From Planctomycetales bacterium (lineage in GTDB: Bacteria > Planctomycetota > Planctomycetia > Pirellulales > Pirellulaceae): DNA of 38,853 bases. The notes below the pieces were generated by a model. The model saw only the letters and a list, made by a program, of their open reading frames with translations, searched no databases and was not told the origin of the DNA. Every line of letters starts with the position of its first letter. Position 1 is the first letter of the stretch. Where the stretch lies: NCBI GenBank assembly GCA_020426865.1, contig JAGQPD010000106.1:1-38853 (forward strand), given 5' to 3'. Positions 34,211 to 38,853 of this stretch are shown piece after piece. Both the position numbers and the translations under genes were made by a program.

Positions 34211-36406
34211 TTAGCCCAGGTGTTGAAGCGTGGATCGAAGGCTGCGCAGGAACGTGTCATCGAGTGCCCATTGATTGAAGGCGACCACGTCGGGAATCGA
34301 CTTCGACTCAAGGTTGCTGGCTAGCAATCGCCGGTTCGAACCATGAATGTTGGTCGACGGCAGTTCGGCTAGCTCGGGTCGCGGTAGCCGCAGACTATCG
34401 CAAGCAATCGCGAACAAATCGCTCAACTGTCTCCACGGTGTTTCACGCTGAACGATCGATAGCGTCTCGCCACCGGTTGCGACTGAAGTCGTCAGTACGG
34501 CGATGCCAGCGGCAGCAAATAGTTCTTTGGTCGATGCGAAAACCAACACTGCCGTGCCGCCGGCATCGATGGGAATCAGTACTGCTGCCAGGAGAGGCGC
34601 CATCAGTACGGCCAGAGGTTGCGTGCCTTTCCACAGCTTGTCTTTGAACGACATGCCCTGCCAGACTTGTTTGCTCCATTCGTCCAACTGCTGGGCGTCC
34701 AGTCGAGTTGTGTCCTCGGCTGCAAAGCGTTTCATGGCTTGCTCGCAGCAATTAGTCAATTGTTCATCATTCAGTCGGAATAGTGCGTCGTGCTTATCGG
34801 CGGCCCGCATCGCCTGCGCCAATCTCTGTGGCGTTACCACTTGCGCTCCTTCGCCTCGCCGAAATCGTTTGGTCAGCTGAGTGACCGACTGGGAAGCACT
34901 TTGCAAGATCTTGAATCTGGAGGCAGAATTTGCCACGGCCTGATGCAACTGCCGGGCGGTGCGGTCGATGCTTAAGCTCAAACGCATCCAAGCAGGAGCT
35001 GTCTTTTGCAGACTATCAGCCATCTGCGCGACGATCGCAGGTGAAGCTTGCAGCCGTAGCCCTGTCGTCCGGCCAGAGCTATCGCGTTCGGCCATGAATT
35101 CATAACACGCATCGGCAACAGCTTGCCAAGCATCAGCACTTTGTAACGCTTGCTGTCGTTGGTTCTTATCCAACCAAGCAAGCGATTCCAGAGTCTTGGT
35201 CTTAAGCTGCAACTGTAGGCTGCGGCTGCTTTCGTACGATAGTGCACCTATATCCAATCTTTTTCCCAAATCGTACAAGTAGAGAGGCTCTGCCGAAGGC
35301 AATGTCTCAGCACGAGCGGCGAAAAAGACGGGCAAGTCTTCGTTTTCCTGGTCCTGCACGGGCATGCCGGGCGGTCGGCCGGGTAGGCGAGATGTCGCCA
35401 AAGCGCTACGAAAATCATAAGCGGTGAAAATCTCGCTGATGCCAAATCGATCTTTCAGGCCTTGCGCTTGCTCCAAGACCGTCGCAGGCGCATACCGAGC
35501 TTTGAGCTTGTTGATCGCCAATAATCGCGGCACACTGGGCATCGCATCGCGGAGAGTGGTCAGGATATCCAGCAGCCCGTCGTCGTGCAGACTATTCAAT
35601 TTGCAAACGACTACAAAGGCTGAGCAAAGTCTCCCCATTCGCGCCAGCTGAAGCCGTCTTTCCTGGGCCAATACTTGCCCTGTTGAAGACGAGCCTGCAT
35701 AGGAGTAGAACCCCGTCTGGATATCGGGGCAATCCGCCAACCCGAGCTTCAAATCGTCCAGGCATTCGTCGTATGCGATCAAAGGTACGTTCAACGCGTT
35801 GCTGGAGCCAGGTGCTGCATGCCCCTCCGATGATTCAGAATGTACAGAATGGGAATCAGTGGGACCTGCGTGCTGGACAACCCACTGGGCCAGCATCGAT
35901 CCGTTGTACTGCAAGGCAGCCTCTTCGGGATCTTCCGACAGCAGCTCCGGCCGCCGCCCAAAAACATTGGTCAAAAATCCTGTCATCGTGCTCAAAAGAT
36001 CGGGATTGTCCCACCAGACTTTGGGCAACCACAGCACGAAGCGATGCGTACCTGAGTTATTCCCCAAACCACGCAGCACGCGGGCGCGGTTTTTCGCGGA
36101 CAAATAAGTCGCAATTAGCGAACTCTTTCCAGAATTCAATAAGCCGGTCACTGCCAATATCGGGCAGCGGCTGATCTCTCGAAAAGTGGTTAATTGACCG
36201 ATCAGACCGTCGAGCGCGTGCGCTAGTTCGCTGCCGGATTGGAGTAACTCGGGTGTCGCAGCTACTTGATCGGAAGCTAATGCTTGTTGGATACTCAAAC
36301 GAGCATCGGTTTGCGGAAACGATTGTAAGAGTCCATGCCGCGGATCGCTGCTCGATAGCAAATCAATCAGAAGCTGCGCATTGTCGGACTGTGGCGTGTT
36401 AGTCAC
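34211..36406 (-). CDS. Dynamin-like GTPase A, large
   Basis: A 731-residue P-loop GTPase starting at GTG 36406, which overlaps the coaX stop (GTGA, 36403-36406). G1 is GLLNSGKSS (88-96), G2 probably Thr120 in NNSGTHRF, G3 is DCPDIQT (225-231) and G4 is NKLK (299-302), so nucleotide binding is likely. A Ser/His-rich insertion lies at about 182-203. A helical region rich in Gln and Arg runs to about 590, then a hydrophobic stretch at 597-645 (PLAVLMAPLLAAVLIPIDAG) suggests membrane association. The family is unnamed to me; it resembles dynamin-like or YeeP/YfjP-type GTPases. It immediately precedes GTPase B, and the pair probably acts together. Confidence 0.65.
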   Translation of the reverse strand: MTNTPQSDNAQLLIDLLSSSDPRHGLLQSFPQTDARLSIQQALASDQVAATPELLQSGSELAHALDGLIGQLTTFREISRCPILAVTGLLNSGKSSLIATYLSAKNRARVLRGLGNNSGTHRFVLWLPKVWWDNPDLLSTMTGFLTNVFGRRPELLSEDPEEAALQYNGSMLAQWVVQHAGPTDSHSVHSESSEGHAAPGSSNALNVPLIAYDECLDDLKLGLADCPDIQTGFYSYAGSSSTGQVLAQERRLQLARMGRLCSAFVVVCKLNSLHDDGLLDILTTLRDAMPSVPRLLAINKLKARYAPATVLEQAQGLKDRFGISEIFTAYDFRSALATSRLPGRPPGMPVQDQENEDLPVFFAARAETLPSAEPLYLYDLGKRLDIGALSYESSRSLQLQLKTKTLESLAWLDKNQRQQALQSADAWQAVADACYEFMAERDSSGRTTGLRLQASPAIVAQMADSLQKTAPAWMRLSLSIDRTARQLHQAVANSASRFKILQSASQSVTQLTKRFRRGEGAQVVTPQRLAQAMRAADKHDALFRLNDEQLTNCCEQAMKRFAAEDTTRLDAQQLDEWSKQVWQGMSFKDKLWKGTQPLAVLMAPLLAAVLIPIDAGGTAVLVFASTKELFAAAGIAVLTTSVATGGETLSIVQRETPWRQLSDLFAIACDSLRLPRPELAELPSTNIHGSNRRLLASNLESKSIPDVVAFNQWALDDTFLRSLRSTLQHLG

Positions 36407-37569
36407 TGGATTCGGTTCTCTTGGTTTGCCGCAAGAGTCATTGCCAAAGCAAGGAGTCCCTGCTGTACCAAATGTGGCACCACGATGGTTGGCTGGTCAA
36501 GGTACGGCGCCAGACGCATTCCGTCACCTCCACTGATTATAACCGGTACAGACAGTCCGAAATCCTCACGATATCTCCGAACCAAGTGCATGGTTCCACC
36601 AACCAGGCTGCTGGCTGCACCGCACAACATCGCCGACTGAGTATTGCGACCTGGCAACGGTGGCAGGTCGGTCAAGTCATCAGCAATCAATTCAGGCAAA
36701 AGATCGGCACCTTTGCCGAGTAGCCGCAAAATCATAGGAACACCGGGTAAGATCGCTCCGCCACAAAACACGTCTCCTTCCGTAGAAGCATCCGGCGTGG
36801 AATCATTTTGCACGGGTTGAGTTGCGTTCCTGTCGCCCCGCTGCTTTAGCAATGCCCCCTGGTCCGAGCAACGATCGGAGCTAACGGAGAATCGAGAGAG
36901 CAGAGCTTGAGCAAATAGCGATTGATCGTTCAAGTTCGAAGACGATGTGCCCATGCTCGGTTCCAGAGAGGTCAATTCTTGAGCTGGTACATCATTGCGA
37001 ACCAGGTCGACGGTCACAGCTGAACCAGCTTGCACCACAAGCATAGGGCGTTGGCGCGATATGCGACAAGCTGCGAGTGCTGCTAACAAACGGTCAATGC
37101 CCACCTGTTGTGGAAATTCGACAGAAAACTTCAAAGGAATATGACGCCAGTCGACGGGCAGGTAGAGTTGCGGATGAGGTAGACGCTGAACAAAGGACCT
37201 GAGTACTGCTTCCGCATCGCGTCGAACGCTGCTCACCAACCAACAACAAAGGCCACCTTCTGGCGTATGTAACCGCACAAACTGATCAACTTTGTCTGTC
37301 CAGGCTGGATCGTCGGGGGTGAACAGAGAGCCATTCTGATGCGGCGCCGATGACAGCGGCGTCTCCTTGCGCGGGGCACGATTGCGTCGGGATTTATCAT
37401 GTTGGGCTACAGTGTGTTGGGCTACAGTGTGTTGGGCTACAGTGTGTTGGGCTGGGTCGTGCAGCCAATTCAGTCGCATGCTTTCGCCCAGTCGCTCGAC
37501 CGCGGGGAGCAACTCAGAAACCCGCAGGCCACTGTTGCCTATGTCAACTCCGAAGTAACGTGTTGTCAC
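36403..37569 (-). CDS. coaX: Type III pantothenate kinase, with unusual insertions
   Basis: A 388-residue enzyme that phosphorylates pantothenate, the first step of coenzyme A synthesis; type III kinases are normally near 250-260 residues. It starts at GTG 37569. Core motifs are DIGNS (9-13), VGIDRLLAALAA (156-167), VVQAGSAVTVD (178-188, where most members have DxGTAxTxD), GGAILPG (270-276) and SGGDG. Two low-complexity inserts explain the extra length: residues 41-95 (with QHTVA repeats) and about 191-265 (Ser/Asp/Gln-rich). The first insert comes from a 15-bp tandem repeat. It lies 97 bp after obg on the same strand and overlaps GTPase A by 4 nt. Gln180 in place of Asp in the phosphate motif is odd and could lower activity. 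Confidence 0.8.
   Translation of the reverse strand: MTTRYFGVDIGNSGLRVSELLPAVERLGESMRLNWLHDPAQHTVAQHTVAQHTVAQHDKSRRNRAPRKETPLSSAPHQNGSLFTPDDPAWTDKVDQFVRLHTPEGGLCCWLVSSVRRDAEAVLRSFVQRLPHPQLYLPVDWRHIPLKFSVEFPQQVGIDRLLAALAACRISRQRPMLVVQAGSAVTVDLVRNDVPAQELTSLEPSMGTSSSNLNDQSLFAQALLSRFSVSSDRCSDQGALLKQRGDRNATQPVQNDSTPDASTEGDVFCGGAILPGVPMILRLLGKGADLLPELIADDLTDLPPLPGRNTQSAMLCGAASSLVGGTMHLVRRYREDFGLSVPVIISGGDGMRLAPYLDQPTIVVPHLVQQGLLALAMTLAANQENRIQ
37401..37453. repeat. 15-bp tandem repeat inside coaX
   Basis: GTTGGGCTACAGTGT occurs three full times (37401-37415, 37416-37430, 37431-37445) plus 8 bases of a fourth. Because 15 is a multiple of 3 it stays in frame and encodes QHTVA repeats in CoaX (residues 41-57), in an insert that most family members lack. 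Copy number may vary between strains. Confidence 0.9.
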
Positions 37570-37666
37570 CCTGTATTAACCTCGTATCCGGCGGGCGTTC
37601 TCATTCTTCGCGCGGCTCATTACGCCGCACTTGCTTTCCCAGCGAGCAGGGGTTCATTCCTGCCAA

Positions 37667-38683
37667 CTAGAATTGCGTATTGGCTACAGGTTGGGTCCGC
37701 TCGGCAAGCATCTTGGCAATTCGACGTATCAAAATGTTCAGACCTTGTCCGGTAACCGCGCTGATCAACAGAACTTCGCGATCGGTTTCTTGGGTCAGTT
37801 TGGCCACGACTTCAGCCGACTCAGGTATTTCCGACTTGCTAACGACCAATATTTCCGGGCGTTGCTGGAGCTCTTGGCTGTACTGAGCCAATTCGTTACG
37901 AATAACACGATAGTTGTCCACAGGATCGGAGCCATCACCGGGAAGGGGTTCAACGAGATGAACCAGTATTCCAGCTCGCATGATGTGGCGCAAGAAGTCG
38001 TGTCCCAAGCCAACACCGTCGGATGCCCCTTCAATTAAGCCGGGGATATCTGCCATGACAAACGAAGTGTCGATGTCTGCTACAACTAAGCCGAGATTGG
38101 GGAACTTGGTGGTAAAGGGGTAAACTGCGATTTCGGGTCGCGCCCGTGAAAGACGGCTTAGTAGCGTGCTTTTTCCGGCGTTCGGCTTTCCGACCAATCC
38201 AACATCGGCGATGACTTTCAGCTCGAGAATAATTCGGCGCGATTCACCTTCGGAGCCGGGGGTGGCCTCGCGGGGGGCTTGGTTGATCGAACTTTTAAAA
38301 TGCGGGTTGCCTTTACCGCCGCGTCCGCCGCGGGCAATAACGACGCTATCACCATCGCGAACCAAATCCTTCACGACCATTCCGGATTCGGCATCGATTA
38401 AGACGGTTCCTGGAGGTACCTCGATCAATAAATCGGCACCTCGCTTACCATGCATGTCCGAGCCTCTACCATGTTCTCCTCGGGCGGCGCGCCAATGCTT
38501 GCGGTGTGCGAATTCGACGAGACTATTGACACCCTCTCGCGCACGCATGATCACACTTCCCCCGTTGCCGCCATCGCCTCCGTCGGGTCCGCCGAGAGGT
38601 ACGTGTTTTTCGCGTCGAAAAGACATGCAACCGTTGCCGCCCTTGCCCGCTTCAACTTGAATTTCCGCTCGATCGACAAACAT
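37667..38683 (-). CDS. obg: Obg-family GTPase (ObgE/CgtA)
   Basis: A 338-residue ribosome-assembly GTPase; the length fits the family. The glycine-rich Obg domain covers 1-158 (RAEIQVEAGKGGNGCMSFRR, GGPDGGDGGNGGSV, GRGGKGNPHFKSS). The G domain has G1 GKPNAGKS (165-172), G3 DIPGLIEGA (212-220) and a G5-like SAVTGQG. G4 reads SKSE (282-285) instead of NKxD. Obg binds the 50S subunit and responds to GTP/GDP and ppGpp. It is the first gene seen of the operon obg-coaX-GTPase A-GTPase B. The usual partners rplU/rpmA are not present in the 170 bp that remain upstream before the window ends. Confidence 0.95.
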   Translation of the reverse strand: MFVDRAEIQVEAGKGGNGCMSFRREKHVPLGGPDGGDGGNGGSVIMRAREGVNSLVEFAHRKHWRAARGEHGRGSDMHGKRGADLLIEVPPGTVLIDAESGMVVKDLVRDGDSVVIARGGRGGKGNPHFKSSINQAPREATPGSEGESRRIILELKVIADVGLVGKPNAGKSTLLSRLSRARPEIAVYPFTTKFPNLGLVVADIDTSFVMADIPGLIEGASDGVGLGHDFLRHIMRAGILVHLVEPLPGDGSDPVDNYRVIRNELAQYSQELQQRPEILVVSKSEIPESAEVVAKLTQETDREVLLISAVTGQGLNILIRRIAKMLAERTQPVANTQF

Positions 38684-38853
38684 TGCTATTGCATTCCAGG
38701 TAATAAGCTGCTGGGAAACAGACGCAAATCGCCGTCCATAATAGACTTGCCAGCCGTAATGACGTGCTCGTTGACGCAGCGAGAAAGCAAGAGCCGTCAG
38801 CCTCGGGATTTATATAGTTCGCGTCCAGTTGTGATGCTCTGGTCAAGCAGGCC

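Noticed and set aside
38166-38660. 164-residue plus-strand open frame opposite obg
   Set aside because: It is the antisense of the glycine-rich Obg domain, whose codon use keeps the complement open; no ribosome site or family signal.

Overview
The window looks like a chromosomal segment of a planctomycete, most likely of the Pirellulaceae (Rhodopirellula/Blastopirellula-like). The evidence is secreted giants with LEPR-type N-terminal sorting motifs, dockerin repeats and a PEP-CTERM tail, very large membrane-spanning Ser/Thr kinases, an ECF sigma factor divergent from a WD40-type kinase, an alternative GlmU-like protein, a GC-rich genome with frequent GTG/TTG starts, and intergenic GCGCAAGCC-type inverted repeats. 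No plasmid, phage or IS element is evident.

Layout. 1-7429 (minus): four extracellular or surface genes: a subtilase with dockerin-like EF-hands, a small dockerin/PEP-CTERM protein, a Kelch/Ig/FnIII protein, and a secreted protein cut by the window edge and overlapping the Kelch gene by ATGA. 7625-12491: a WD40-type Ser/Thr kinase divergent from an ECF sigma gene, with an inverted-repeat cluster and a possible 17-codon leader between them. 12598-14088: a scar holding the C-terminal end of an LRR gene, a truncated AbiEii-like nucleotidyltransferase and an apparently complete AbiEi-like regulator. 14085-16364: metF and a GlmU-family gene. 16441-16530: nine 10-bp tandem repeats in the divergent promoter region before an ABC ATPase/permease pair (16580-19227). 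19456-21102: the primary sigma factor with a GNRA-loop terminator. 21444-22829: arsC and arsM, an arsenate reduction and methylation pair. 22850-24267: a retron-type reverse transcriptase preceded by a strongly structured, non-coding-looking stretch. 24284-25291: a secreted beta-propeller. 25757-30696: a second large Ser/Thr kinase (TPR-like C-terminus) divergent from an FHA-GGDEF protein, with CAATTGG inverted repeats between them. 30718-32422: a secreted LRR protein and a frameshifted pyroglutamyl peptidase. 32414-38683 (minus): obg, coaX and two membrane-associated dynamin-like GTPases in one tight operon.

The strongest candidates for something undescribed are (a) the solo retron-type RT and its upstream RNA, whose msr/msd-like stems and a possible a1/a2 pair can be traced by eye, and (b) the tandem membrane GTPase pair translationally linked to coaX and downstream of obg. 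Two signalling themes recur: Ser/Thr phosphorylation with an ECF sigma factor, and Ser/Thr phosphorylation with an FHA-GGDEF protein. All calls are from reading the sequence; no database search or folding program was run.
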